Shown: one piece after another, positions 26,363 to 35,304 of the stretch
How the letters are laid out: every line of letters begins with the position of its first letter
Numbering within the stretch: position 1 is the stretch's first letter
Origin: Candidatus Latescibacterota bacterium
GTDB taxonomy: Bacteria; Latescibacterota; UBA2968; UBA8231
NCBI GenBank assembly: GCA_007136405.1
Contig: SLHA01000074.1
Coordinates: 1 to 53,214, forward strand
DNA: 53,214 nucleotides
Direction of reading: 5' to 3'
Position numbers and translations under genes: made by a program
The notes under the pieces: generated by a model
Told to the model about the DNA's origin: nothing
Seen by the model: only the letters and a program-made list of their open reading frames with translations
The model's database searches: none

Positions 26363-26725
26363 ATGACGGTGAAGAAGTCCGAAGAGATACCCCTCGAAGA
26401 GGTCGCCGGCGGCACGGCGACTTCACGGCAAGTACTGATCGGTGACGATCTGTCGCCACATTTCGCCATACGCCGGTTCGTGATGCAGCCCGGCGGCGGC
26501 ATGCCGCTGCACACCAATACCGTCGAGCACGGCCAGTACGTGCTGCGCGGCCGGGCTACCGTGCGCCTCGGCGACCGCACGCTGGACGTGACGGCAGGAG
26601 ACGCGGTGCACATCCCCGCCGGCGTCGCCCACAGCTACACGGCCGATGCGACCGAGGGCTTCGAGTTCCTGTGCGTCGTGCCACAGTCTCCCGATCACAT
26701 CCGCGTCATCGAGGGCGAGGGCTGA
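26363..26725 (+). CDS. Small single-domain cupin
   Basis: The 120-residue cupin_2 protein has both conserved motifs: PGGGMPLHTNTVEHGQYVL (metal His and Glu ligands, as HT...EHGQYVLRG) and AGDAVHIPAGVAHSY (second motif with PxGxxH). It is probably a metal-binding sugar isomerase, a dioxygenase-like enzyme or a ligand-binding protein in the cytosol. The ATG follows GGAGG by about 8 bases. It lies 112 bases after the glycosidase-like gene in the same direction, so co-transcription is likely, and a carbohydrate role is a reasonable but unproven guess. Another small cupin is at 37899-38240. Confidence 0.8.
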   Translation: MTVKKSEEIPLEEVAGGTATSRQVLIGDDLSPHFAIRRFVMQPGGGMPLHTNTVEHGQYVLRGRATVRLGDRTLDVTAGDAVHIPAGVAHSYTADATEGFEFLCVVPQSPDHIRVIEGEG

Positions 26726-26856
26726 GGCCGGCCCGCAGACGGCCTCAGCCGGCACCCGGCGGGCGCATTCGGAGGGACTCGACCGTGCCCCAAACCAGCG
26801 GCGCGAAGCGGTTAGACGTCCCGAAGCTTCCCGCTCGAGCCGGCACGCCCACCCTT

Positions 26857-27915
26857 TTACGCGGCCGCCACGGTGAGCTCGCGCAGTTTTTCCGGGTCGA
26901 TGTCCACGCCCAGTCCCGGCGCCTCGAACGGATACAGGTAGCTGCCCTCCACCCGGGCCCGCTGACGCGCCGGCGAGGCGGTGTACAGCACGGGGCCCAT
27001 GGGATCGCAGGGCAGGTCCAGATTGGGCATGGATACGCCGACGGAGACCTGAGCGCTCACGCCCAGCGTGGATTCCTGATCCGTGCCGATGAGGCATTTG
27101 AAGCCGGCGGCTTCGGCCACGGCAAAGAGACGGCGGATGTGCGTCGGTCCACCGGCCACGCAGGCCACGTTGAAGGCGTTGCAGGCGCCCGTGTCGACGG
27201 CCTCAAAGGCGGTTGTCAAGTTGCCGATGTGCCAGGTGGTGGGCAGGTCCGCGCGCCGGGTGAATTCGGCGCTCTGGCGCATGTCCCGCGAGGGCGCTTC
27301 GAAGTGATACGGCTCGTGGTGACGCAGCACATCGGCATAGCGCAGCGCCACCTGCCAGTCGCTGAAGCCGAAGGAGAAGTCCAGCGATTTCAGTTTCAGC
27401 GCGCTGCCGAAGCGCTGCCGAACCTCGTTCAGGAAGCGGTCATCCAGTCCGCTGTCTCCGGACGTGTAGTAGCGAAAGAGGTGATGTCCCAGATCGTGCA
27501 AACGCTGCAGGTAGGACAACGATGTGTCGAAGTCTTCCCGGACGTGCCAGCCGAAGATCGGATAGCAGACGTACATCCGCTCCCGCACCTTGCCCCCCAA
27601 AAGCTGGTATGCCGGCACCCCCTGGGCCTTGCCGTTCAGGTCGTACAGCGCCAGATCGATGGCCGAGGCCAGGTGTCCCGACACCTTGCGGCGCAGCAGC
27701 TCGTTGATCTCCGTGATACGCGTGGCGTCGCGCCCCCGCAGCAGTTCCTCGTACTGTGCCGCCGTGGCCCGGACGTCGTCCACCCGGTAGTCTGAAGCTT
27801 CGCCCCAGCCGATCGGGCCGTCTTCGACGTGCACCTTGACCAGCACGTGGCCCGAGATGTGGCCGTAATACCGCGGCGTTTCGATCTGGATGACTTCGAT
27901 CCGTTGAATGATCAT
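26857..27915 (-). CDS. Enolase-superfamily protein with altered catalytic motifs
   Basis: The 352-residue product is clearly of the mandelate racemase/muconate-lactonising family by its capping domain (HVLVKVHVEDGPIGWGE) and barrel (ASAIDLALYDLNGKAQGVPAYQLLGG, CVAGGPTHIRRLFAVAEAAG). The usual active site is not intact. The KxK lysine pair is replaced by FRYYTS. The first ligand region reads LDFSFGF, the second keeps Glu in HFEAPS, and the third (normally GE or GD) reads HIGN. GTDQES replaces the usual distal His or Lys. It may bind a metal differently, use another chemistry, or be non-catalytic. ATG 27915 follows GGAGAG. It is divergent from the GH32-like gene at 28143. Confidence 0.75.
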   Translation of the reverse strand: MIIQRIEVIQIETPRYYGHISGHVLVKVHVEDGPIGWGEASDYRVDDVRATAAQYEELLRGRDATRITEINELLRRKVSGHLASAIDLALYDLNGKAQGVPAYQLLGGKVRERMYVCYPIFGWHVREDFDTSLSYLQRLHDLGHHLFRYYTSGDSGLDDRFLNEVRQRFGSALKLKSLDFSFGFSDWQVALRYADVLRHHEPYHFEAPSRDMRQSAEFTRRADLPTTWHIGNLTTAFEAVDTGACNAFNVACVAGGPTHIRRLFAVAEAAGFKCLIGTDQESTLGVSAQVSVGVSMPNLDLPCDPMGPVLYTASPARQRARVEGSYLYPFEAPGLGVDIDPEKLRELTVAAA

Positions 27916-28142
27916 GCGATACTCTCCGTAATGACAGCCTTGATGAGACCGGATCGTGATGTTTGTTTGCTAATGGAATTGGGTCCAACGTCCCGTTACC
28001 GCTGACCGCTGCTCCATCCTGTCTACCGGCGTTGGAACTAAACGATGCGCTGTACGCCCGTCAAACGGACGCGACGCACTTAGGTTGCGTCATGACTGGC
28101 GCGTCCTGTCCCTGTGATGGATCAATCCGTACGGAGAACACC

Positions 28143-29615
28143 ATGAACGAAGCGATCGATATCGGAAATGACAAGCAGTTGATGCTGGACCAGAATCTCT
28201 GGGCCGCCCGCGAGGGAGTACGCCTGCGCGTCAACCGTCTGCAGCCGGACACCAGGGCGGTCCTGGAACCGTCGGATGAAGAACAGCAGCGGAACCTGAG
28301 TTTTGGCTACTACTCCAGCGTCCGTCAGGAAGAAGGCCGCACCCGGCTCTGGTACTTCGCCAACAGCCGGGAGGACATACTCCAGCGGCGCGTTTGTTAT
28401 GCGGAATCGGAGGACGGTATCCATTTCACCCGGCCCGCCGTCAACGCCCATCTTGCTCCGCATAACGCCGTACTGAGTGATCCGGTGCAGGGGAGCTGCG
28501 TCTGGATCGATCCGCAGGCGCCCGCCGCTCAGCGGTACCGCAGTCAGGCCAAGTGGGGACCGCCGGCCAAGTTTGCCGGCAAGGGATCGAGCCTGCATTT
28601 CTATGCCTCACCGGACGGGCTGGACTGGAAAGAGACGCACTATCTGCACCTCGGTGACTGCGATACCCAGACCGTGGTCTTCTTCGACCCGAAACCGGGG
28701 CGGTATGTGATGTACACGCGCGAGTGGGTGCGCTTTGAAGACCGGAACCTGAATCACCGCAAGGTCCGCCGCCTGGAGTCCGATGATCTGCATACCTGGA
28801 CCAGCGAGCGCGTGGTATGGGAAGCCGATGCGGAGGATCTGGACCGGGCGCAGACCTCCATCGGCAGGCCGCCGGTCGATATCTACGGCGCTTGCGTATT
28901 CAAGTATCCGCAGGCCGGGGATCTGTACATCATGCTGGCTCAGCACTTCTGGCACTGGCAGGATCGTCCGGAGGAAGAGCGCTGGGGCTTCAGCCCCGAT
29001 CCAGAGAATATGGAGCGTCGCATCGTCCACCTGGGCCCCGCCGTCATCGACGTGCGACTGGGCTACAGCCATGACGGAATCACATTCGATCGGGCCGTGG
29101 ACCGCGGGCCGTTCCTGCCGGTGGGACCGGACGGCAGGTTCGACTCGCGCGGTGCGTGGATATTGCCGGATCCGATCATCCGCGACGAGGACATCGTGTT
29201 CTATTATGCCGGGACCAACCGCGATCATGACGGTTTCGTCGATCCAACAGCGAGCCAGCGGCGTTCGGCCATTGGCCGCGCGGTCCTGCGTCTGGATGGG
29301 TTCGTCGGCGCCGAAGCGGACGCGGGCGGTGGCTGGCTGGTAACTCCACCGCTGTGTTTTGACCCTGGAGAGCTGGAGCTGAACGTGGCGGCGTCCGCCG
29401 GTGGCCGCATCAAAGTGGAAGTGCTGGACGAGGAGCTATGTGGTATACCCGGCTTCAGCGGCGACGACAGCCCCTGGCTGTGCGGTGACTCCGTGCGCCT
29501 GCCGGTGCGCTGGGCGGGCCAGTCTTTGAGCACGTTGGCCGGTGGCCCCGTGCAGTTCCGGTTCAGCATGCACGAAGCCGAGTTGTACAGCTTCAGGGTT
29601 GTAGCGGGAAACTGA
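28143..29615 (+). CDS. GH32/GH43-like beta-propeller protein
   Basis: The 490-residue protein appears to be a five-bladed propeller of the GH32/GH43/GH130-like type followed by a small C-terminal beta-sandwich. Repeating blade phrases such as CYAESEDGIHFTRP, HFYASPDGLDW and GYSHDGITFDRA carry the alternating Ser/Asp-Gly pattern of these folds. The end (VQFRFSMHEAELYSFRVV) matches the end of the paralogue at 46098-47465. I chose ATG 28143 because GGAG lies 6 bases upstream; the earlier open part of the frame reads as non-coding. No signal peptide is seen. Such proteins are often annotated as glycosidases, but activity is unknown; the GH32 WMNDPNG motif is not present. Confidence 0.65.
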   Translation: MNEAIDIGNDKQLMLDQNLWAAREGVRLRVNRLQPDTRAVLEPSDEEQQRNLSFGYYSSVRQEEGRTRLWYFANSREDILQRRVCYAESEDGIHFTRPAVNAHLAPHNAVLSDPVQGSCVWIDPQAPAAQRYRSQAKWGPPAKFAGKGSSLHFYASPDGLDWKETHYLHLGDCDTQTVVFFDPKPGRYVMYTREWVRFEDRNLNHRKVRRLESDDLHTWTSERVVWEADAEDLDRAQTSIGRPPVDIYGACVFKYPQAGDLYIMLAQHFWHWQDRPEEERWGFSPDPENMERRIVHLGPAVIDVRLGYSHDGITFDRAVDRGPFLPVGPDGRFDSRGAWILPDPIIRDEDIVFYYAGTNRDHDGFVDPTASQRRSAIGRAVLRLDGFVGAEADAGGGWLVTPPLCFDPGELELNVAASAGGRIKVEVLDEELCGIPGFSGDDSPWLCGDSVRLPVRWAGQSLSTLAGGPVQFRFSMHEAELYSFRVVAGN

Positions 29616-29746
29616 GGGCGCAGGCCCGGGTGTACGGTTGCAAACGAGCGCGGCCGGAAACGCCTGATGGGCAACATGCCGACCGCCACGCACCCGCACG
29701 ATTCCTGCCGGCATCCAGTACGGAGCCATGAACGGAAGAGGCGACC

Positions 29747-31105
29747 ATGATTCGATTGTACGGTTCTCCGGAGCAGATCGGCACGACCTGGGGCAGGGTC
29801 AACAAGGATATCATCGTCCGCGACATGGCCGACACGTATCTCAGGCGCGCCCAGGAGGAGGGCATTTCCGTCAAGACCCTGATCGAACGATCCGCGGAAT
29901 TCAGGCGTTTTGCCCTGCGAAACGCACCGCACTGGCTGGAGGAGATCCGGGCGACAGCTCGAGCTGCCTGCATGGACGAGGAATTGTACCTCGCATTCTG
30001 GGACGGTCAGTCACGCAATCGTTTTCTGCATGCAGACGACCCGGAGTGCGGCAGGGAAAGTCATGACGGCGAGATCGTCGATTGCACCTCCTATGCCGTG
30101 TGCAGGAATCATGCGTTGCACCGCGCCATCATGTTTCACAAGACGCGCGACAACGTCGATAGGCCGCAATTGGCGCCCATGGTGGAGAGCTCGGTGGAAG
30201 GAATCAACAAGTTCATCGCGGTAACCGATGGCTCCAGAATCCGTTGCTCGATGATGATCAACGACAAGGGACTGGCCGGAGCGGGAGACTATCCAGCTGC
30301 GGGCAAGAAGGAGTCGTCCACCCTGCAACTGCCTGAAGCAGCGCCACGCCATCGCGGCCTCATGGCTGGCACCATACTCCGGCACATTGCCGAAAGAGCC
30401 GCGACCGCGCCGGAAGCTCTGGCCATCATCCAGGATGTCGTCGAGGAGGGGTATTACGGCGGAGGCGCGGTCGGCGGAAGCCATTGGCTCTTCGTCGACC
30501 GGGATGGCGTCATTCTGGAGGTCTGCAATAACGCGCGCCACGTCGTCTCCCAGGTTCACACCGGAAAAGCGTATGCCAGCCGGTTCAACCAGCAGGCTCC
30601 CATTCAGCGTCTGCGCGCCGCCGGCATGGTGGATTTCGCCATGTTCCGGGGCGTATCGCGCCAGCAGCCGGTTCTGACGGAGCGGTCTATCGCCGGAATG
30701 ACGGTGGAAATCGATCCGGACTATCCCGATCTGCTGACCGTCGCCTGGATCGCCATGCCGGCTCGCACCGCGGCATTCCCTGTATTCATGGGACAACGCC
30801 GCATGCCTCTGGTTCTGGTCGATGGTTCGGCATATGCGGCGGGCAAGGGCTCTGCCAGCCGTGGCTGTTCATGGAACAGTCAACAGGAACGCTGGACAGA
30901 AATGGAAGCACAGATGCATGCGGACAAGCAGAAACTGGTAGCCAGAGCCAAAGCGAGCCTGGACGCGGGTTGTTCCCTCGAAGGTGGCGTCGAGAGCCTC
31001 GAACACTGGTCATACGAGCAGGCTGTCAGGAACATGGAGTCGCGCAGAGAGGCTTGCGCAGAGGCGCACGGAGAGGCGCACGGAGAGAACCAGCAGAACC
31101 GTTAG
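29747..31105 (+). CDS. C45-family Ntn-hydrolase (acyl-CoA:6-APA acyltransferase-like)
   Basis: The 452-residue protein resembles C45 peptidases / acyl-CoA:6-aminopenicillanate acyltransferases, which self-cleave to expose an N-terminal Cys. IVDCTSYAV gives the likely nucleophile Cys, followed by a region with MMINDKGLAGAG and GSHWLFVDRDGVILEV, as in the family. The N-terminal helix YGSPEQIGTTWGR is typical. The last 15 residues repeat EAHGEAHGE and are probably disordered. The ATG at 29747 follows GAAGAGG. The family acts on amide bonds of acylated amines or peptides, and the real substrate is unknown. It follows the GH32-like gene by 131 bases on the same strand. Confidence 0.72.
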   Translation: MIRLYGSPEQIGTTWGRVNKDIIVRDMADTYLRRAQEEGISVKTLIERSAEFRRFALRNAPHWLEEIRATARAACMDEELYLAFWDGQSRNRFLHADDPECGRESHDGEIVDCTSYAVCRNHALHRAIMFHKTRDNVDRPQLAPMVESSVEGINKFIAVTDGSRIRCSMMINDKGLAGAGDYPAAGKKESSTLQLPEAAPRHRGLMAGTILRHIAERAATAPEALAIIQDVVEEGYYGGGAVGGSHWLFVDRDGVILEVCNNARHVVSQVHTGKAYASRFNQQAPIQRLRAAGMVDFAMFRGVSRQQPVLTERSIAGMTVEIDPDYPDLLTVAWIAMPARTAAFPVFMGQRRMPLVLVDGSAYAAGKGSASRGCSWNSQQERWTEMEAQMHADKQKLVARAKASLDAGCSLEGGVESLEHWSYEQAVRNMESRREACAEAHGEAHGENQQNR

Positions 31106-31281
31106 CGCGGGCCATCAGGCGCAGCCGGTCTACATAAAGTTTTTCAGAGCCCAAAACGAAGGCCCTGCCGGCATCCGGCCTTGGCCTCCGGAAAATGGTT
31201 GCGGGAATGCCTCCGGGAATGTCTCCTGCCATGTACGCTCCGGGTTGACGATGGAATCGGCGCCCCTCTCTCTCCGGCCGC

Positions 31282-32652
31282 TCACGCGCCGGCGATGACT
31301 ACGGCCTCCACATCCATCCCCCCACAGGCACCGCCGCGCAACCCGCCGAGATCACAATCCTGCAGGTTCTGCCCGTACACGGCGTGGCGGACGGGCGCGT
31401 CCGGCACATCCGGCCATTTGACCGTGACTCCGTCCAAAAAGAGTCCCTTGAGGTGAGCCAGGATGAGCGCGGCCGGCGTGTCGCCCAGATCCAGCACGTT
31501 CTGGTTGCTTCTGCGGCCGCCGCTGAGTTTGGCGGCGCCCTCGACCGCCTCGTACCCGGTGATCCGCATGGTGATGTTGCGCAGGACCAGGCCATCCACC
31601 GGTGCCCCGGCCTGCCCCTGGACCAGGATGCGGCCGCGGGTGGTCAGCGTCACATCGCTGATGCTGATGTCCCGGATGATGCTGAGGCGGGAGTCCGGAT
31701 GCCGCTGCTCGCTGTCGATGACGATCGGCCACTCCACTCCCTGACCCCACTTGGGCGCCGTGGACATCGTGATGTTGTTGAACTGGATCGACTCCATCGT
31801 GCCACCGTCCTTGGCCAGCAGGGCGATGCCGGTGCGCGAATGACGGATGACGCAGTTGGAGAACACGCAGTTGCGAAAATCACCCAAGCTTTCCGTTCCC
31901 AGCTTGAGGGCGGAAGCGGAGCTGACCATGACGCAGTTGGTCACAGCCACATTCTCCGTGCTCTGCGGCGGGCCGCCGCGATCCGTGGTCTTCAGCACGA
32001 TGCAGTCGTCACCGGCCTCTATGTGGCAATCGGAGATGATGACATCACGGTCCGAATCAACATCGATGCCGTCGCTGTTGGGCGCGCGCAGATCGTTGAG
32101 CAGCGCGATGCCGCGGATCCGCACCTTGTCGCAATTCTTCGGGCGCAGAGTCCACCGCGGCGCCTTGCGGATGGTGAGAGTCTCGACGCGGATGTTGCGG
32201 CACCCGATCAGCTCGATCAGGGGACTGGGTGCCCAGTCGAGGCGTTTGAGCCCGGACGGCGCGGTAGGACACTCCGCGTAGAAGGCGTCGCTGTTGCCAT
32301 CGATGGCACCCGGGCCCTCCAGGGCGATGTCGTCGGTGTCCTGCGCATGGATCAGGTGGGGCATGGAATAATCCGCCCTGTTACCGCTGGCCAGCAGGAC
32401 CGCGCCTTCAGCGAAATGCAGAGTCACGCGCGAGCGCATGCTCAGAGTACCGCTGAGGAAGCAACCCGCAGGGAACCAGACCATGCCGCCACCGGCTCTG
32501 TGGCAGGCGTCGATGGCGGCCTGGATGGCGGCGGTGGCGAGCGTCTCGCCATCAGGCACAGCGCCGAACCGGGTGACCGGATAACAGGGGATGAAAGAGG
32601 ACAGGTCGTTTTCCGGTGTCCTGGCCGACGCTCTGGGCATCCGGGATGTCAT
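31282..32652 (-). CDS. GH28 polygalacturonase-like glycoside hydrolase
   Basis: This 456-residue right-handed beta-helix enzyme belongs to GH28 (polygalacturonases, rhamnogalacturonases). The catalytic triad is visible: Asp194 in PNSDGID and Asp215/Asp216 in AGDDCIVLK. The GHG motif is replaced, and GTESLG lies where GHG..S-type residues normally follow. N-terminal RFGAVPDGETLATAAIQAAIDAC is the standard GH28 opening. I chose ATG 32652 because GGAGG lies about 9 bases upstream; the frame is open to 32751. No signal peptide is seen with this start, so it may work on oligogalacturonides inside the cell. It supports pectin degradation together with the lyase at 17305. Confidence 0.85.
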   Translation of the reverse strand: MTSRMPRASARTPENDLSSFIPCYPVTRFGAVPDGETLATAAIQAAIDACHRAGGGMVWFPAGCFLSGTLSMRSRVTLHFAEGAVLLASGNRADYSMPHLIHAQDTDDIALEGPGAIDGNSDAFYAECPTAPSGLKRLDWAPSPLIELIGCRNIRVETLTIRKAPRWTLRPKNCDKVRIRGIALLNDLRAPNSDGIDVDSDRDVIISDCHIEAGDDCIVLKTTDRGGPPQSTENVAVTNCVMVSSASALKLGTESLGDFRNCVFSNCVIRHSRTGIALLAKDGGTMESIQFNNITMSTAPKWGQGVEWPIVIDSEQRHPDSRLSIIRDISISDVTLTTRGRILVQGQAGAPVDGLVLRNITMRITGYEAVEGAAKLSGGRRSNQNVLDLGDTPAALILAHLKGLFLDGVTVKWPDVPDAPVRHAVYGQNLQDCDLGGLRGGACGGMDVEAVVIAGA

Positions 32653-33224
32653 GGATGAGAAGCCTCCGGGTTCGGGTTCACGCGTGCTGCGCGCTGGTAA
32701 ACACAACTCGCGGTGTATGGCAAACCACCGCAGACTCGACCGCGCAGTCAACCATCAGCCCGTTGGCCGGTCACGCCTTTCGCCTGCAGCGACACCGCCT
32801 GCCGATCAGACAGCTGGCCAGTACACTGGTTCAGAGGTAATTGCACGTATCGTGCTGCTCATGCGCCGCGTTTGTGGTCGTCCAGGGTCCAGCGTGTGAG
32901 CTCAGCGCCACAGAACGATACGTCACTATAGTCGCCACCATGCGTGCTAGTGACGCAGAGAAGGGGTGCGCGTATCTTACTATGGCTATTGACAATAGAT
33001 ACCCGCGCCAGGCGCTTCTTAGAAACGACGTCAATGTGTTTTTCTAAGGTGCGGGCCTGCCAACGGCCGGGGGATGCTTGGCAAAAGAACCTCCCGGGCG
33101 GGAAGGCCCGTACCGCTTTTTCGGCGGAATGTCCGCAGTTGCAGGCTGCCGGCATCCGCCCCATGTCAAATAGGACACAGATCAGCCGGTACAACAACCC
33201 TCCAACCCTGTAGAGGCTACAGAG
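32653..33224. promoter_or_regulatory. Long divergent intergenic region
   Basis: These 572 bases separate the GH28 gene (minus) from the DUF4914-like gene (plus). The central part, 32900-33040, is less GC-rich and holds a 13-base odd palindrome, CTATTG-A-CAATAG, at 32986-32998, which overlaps a TTGACA box (32989-32994) without a matching -10. It is a possible operator. No gene or RNA is recognisable; short open frames here read as non-coding. Confidence 0.35.
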
Positions 33225-35150
33225 ATGCTGCACGATCTTGATTCGCTCACATTCCCGCTGCCGGCAGAACTGCGCGACCTGCTGCTCGGTGCCCCCTCAG
33301 TGACGATCTACGAGACAACGGAGGAGCTTTTCCGCGATGCCTGCGGGACACCGCCCCGGGATGTGTTCGAAGTTGCTTATGATCTTCCGGACGGCCAGTC
33401 TGTCGTCGAGGCCAGTGTGGTCCGATTGCGCAACGGGCTCTCGGTCAATTACCCCGAACCGTATATGCGCCGCCGTGACCCGGAGTGCATGGTGATAGCC
33501 GATGACCTGCCCTCGGACAAGCCGCATCTGCGCGAACGTTTCGACATCGAGTTCGCCCCCCTGCGGCAAGCGACGTTCGAGTGGCTTGCCACGCAGGATC
33601 TGGCGATCTTCTTTTTCAGCACCGGCTACGGCGAACTGGGTCGCGGCGCTGTCGCGGTGGCGCCGGCCAATGCCGGATTCTTTGCCCTGGGCCTGGCCTT
33701 GCTGCAGGACATCACCCCCCTCGAGGATCTGCCCGACGGGTTCACTCCGGGAGTTGTCCTGTACGTAGCTCCGCCATTCCGCCATACGCACTTCGGCGGC
33801 CGCCAGGCGGTAGTGCACCACAGGGCCGACGCCTTGTATGAGATCTACTCGTACAACCTGTATCCCGGCCCCAGTGCCAAGAAGGGCATTTACGGGACGT
33901 TGATCCGGCAGGGCGAAATCGAGGGTTGGGTCACGGCGCACTGTTCGGCCGTGCAGGTGATCACTCCTTACGACAACGTGGTCACCATCATGCACGAGGG
34001 AGCCAGCGGCGGCGGCAAGAGTGAGATGCTCGAACAACCGCACCGCCTTCCGGACGGTCGCCTGTTGAAAGGACGAAATCTGGTCACGGGGGAAGAACGC
34101 TTCCTCGAGATCCCGCGGACCTGCGACTTGAATCCCATCTGCGACGACATGGCCATGTGTCATCCCAGCATCCAGCGTCAGGATGGACGTCTGTGGTTGC
34201 TGGATGCCGAGTCCGCCTGGTTTGTCCGCGTCAACCACATCACCGAGTACGGCACGGACCACGACCTGGAAGCGCTGACGATCAACCCTGCGGAGCCGTT
34301 GCTGTTTTTCAACATCGACGCCCAGCCTAACAGCCGGGCGTTGATCTGGGAACACACTCTGGATGCTCCTGATGTGCGTTGCCCCAATCCGCGCGTCATC
34401 GTGCCGCGCCGGATCATCCCCAATGCGCTCGATCACGAGGCGCCGGTGGATATACGCAGTATGGGGATACGTACTCCGCCCTGCACGCGGGAGCAGCCGT
34501 CGTACGGTATTCTCGGAATCTTTCACATGCTGCCGCCGGCTCTGGCGTGGCTCTGGCGTTTGACCGCACCCCGGGGACATGACAACCCCAGCATCCTGGA
34601 CACCGAGGAAATGACCAGTGAGGGCGTGGGAAGCTACTGGCCCTTTGCCTCCGGGCTGTTCGTGGAACACGCCAACTTGCTGCTCGAGCAGTTCGAAGCC
34701 ACGCCGCAGACCCGGTACGCCCTCACCCCGAACCAGCACATTGGCGCATGGCGCACCGGGTTCATGCCCCAATGGCTGATGCGCGACTACCTGGCACGCA
34801 GAGGCACAGCACGCTTTGCACCGTCCCAGCTTACGCCGGCGCGCTGTACGCTGCTGGGTTACGCCGTCCATAACATGCGGATCGAGGGCATCGCCATGGC
34901 TCAGTGGTTCCTGGAGGTTCAGACCCAACCGGAAGTCGGTGAAGAAGGATACGACGCCGGCGCCGCCATGTTGGACCGTTTCTTCAGGCAGACCCTACAA
35001 CGGTATCTAACTAGCGACCTGCGGGATCAGGCCCACCGCATCATCGAGTGCTGTCTGGACGGCGGCTCGCTGGAACAATACGAGGCCTTCTTTCCCGAAG
35101 CTAGAGGCGTATTGATCGATACCGACCATCCCGGCCATAAACACCCGTGA
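33225..35150 (+). CDS. Large P-loop protein resembling DUF4914
   Basis: The 641-residue protein has one clear motif, a Walker A loop GASGGGKS at residues 259-266, preceded by a hydrophobic strand (VVTIMHE). This arrangement and length recall the DUF4914 family and, more distantly, the PEPCK/HPr-kinase fold, where GxSGxGKT binds ATP. Acidic segments after the loop (LLDAESAWFVR, NIDAQPNS) could carry a Walker B-like or metal site. It has no signal peptide or membrane helix. The ATG at 33225 follows GAGG by about 8 bases. I cannot assign a reaction; a nucleotide-dependent carboxykinase or kinase-like activity is the best structural guess. It has no close operon partner. Confidence 0.6.
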   Translation: MLHDLDSLTFPLPAELRDLLLGAPSVTIYETTEELFRDACGTPPRDVFEVAYDLPDGQSVVEASVVRLRNGLSVNYPEPYMRRRDPECMVIADDLPSDKPHLRERFDIEFAPLRQATFEWLATQDLAIFFFSTGYGELGRGAVAVAPANAGFFALGLALLQDITPLEDLPDGFTPGVVLYVAPPFRHTHFGGRQAVVHHRADALYEIYSYNLYPGPSAKKGIYGTLIRQGEIEGWVTAHCSAVQVITPYDNVVTIMHEGASGGGKSEMLEQPHRLPDGRLLKGRNLVTGEERFLEIPRTCDLNPICDDMAMCHPSIQRQDGRLWLLDAESAWFVRVNHITEYGTDHDLEALTINPAEPLLFFNIDAQPNSRALIWEHTLDAPDVRCPNPRVIVPRRIIPNALDHEAPVDIRSMGIRTPPCTREQPSYGILGIFHMLPPALAWLWRLTAPRGHDNPSILDTEEMTSEGVGSYWPFASGLFVEHANLLLEQFEATPQTRYALTPNQHIGAWRTGFMPQWLMRDYLARRGTARFAPSQLTPARCTLLGYAVHNMRIEGIAMAQWFLEVQTQPEVGEEGYDAGAAMLDRFFRQTLQRYLTSDLRDQAHRIIECCLDGGSLEQYEAFFPEARGVLIDTDHPGHKHP

Positions 35151-35194
35151 AGACCGTGCCGCTTCGATGCCGGCCCCCGTCTTTAGACGCGATC

Positions 35195-35208
35195 CGGAGC
35201 GCGCTCCG
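35195..35208. other. 14-base perfect palindrome upstream of the acyltransferase
   Basis: CGGAGCG followed by its reverse complement CGCTCCG lies about 100 bases before the acyltransferase ATG, with a GCTCC-GT-GGAGC hairpin a little further on. It could be an operator or part of a terminator for the upstream gene. The role is unproven. Confidence 0.3.
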
Positions 35209-35304
35209 CGAGAGACACGGATATAACGGCAACGGCGGAGCATGGCGCGCTCCGTGGAGCGAGTCTTCGCAATATGCGCGGCCTGCTCGCAAGGATGATC
35301 GACC

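Noticed and set aside
32944-33213. 89-codon frame in the GH28 upstream region
   Set aside because: No ribosome site; the translation looks random and crosses the AT-richer control region.
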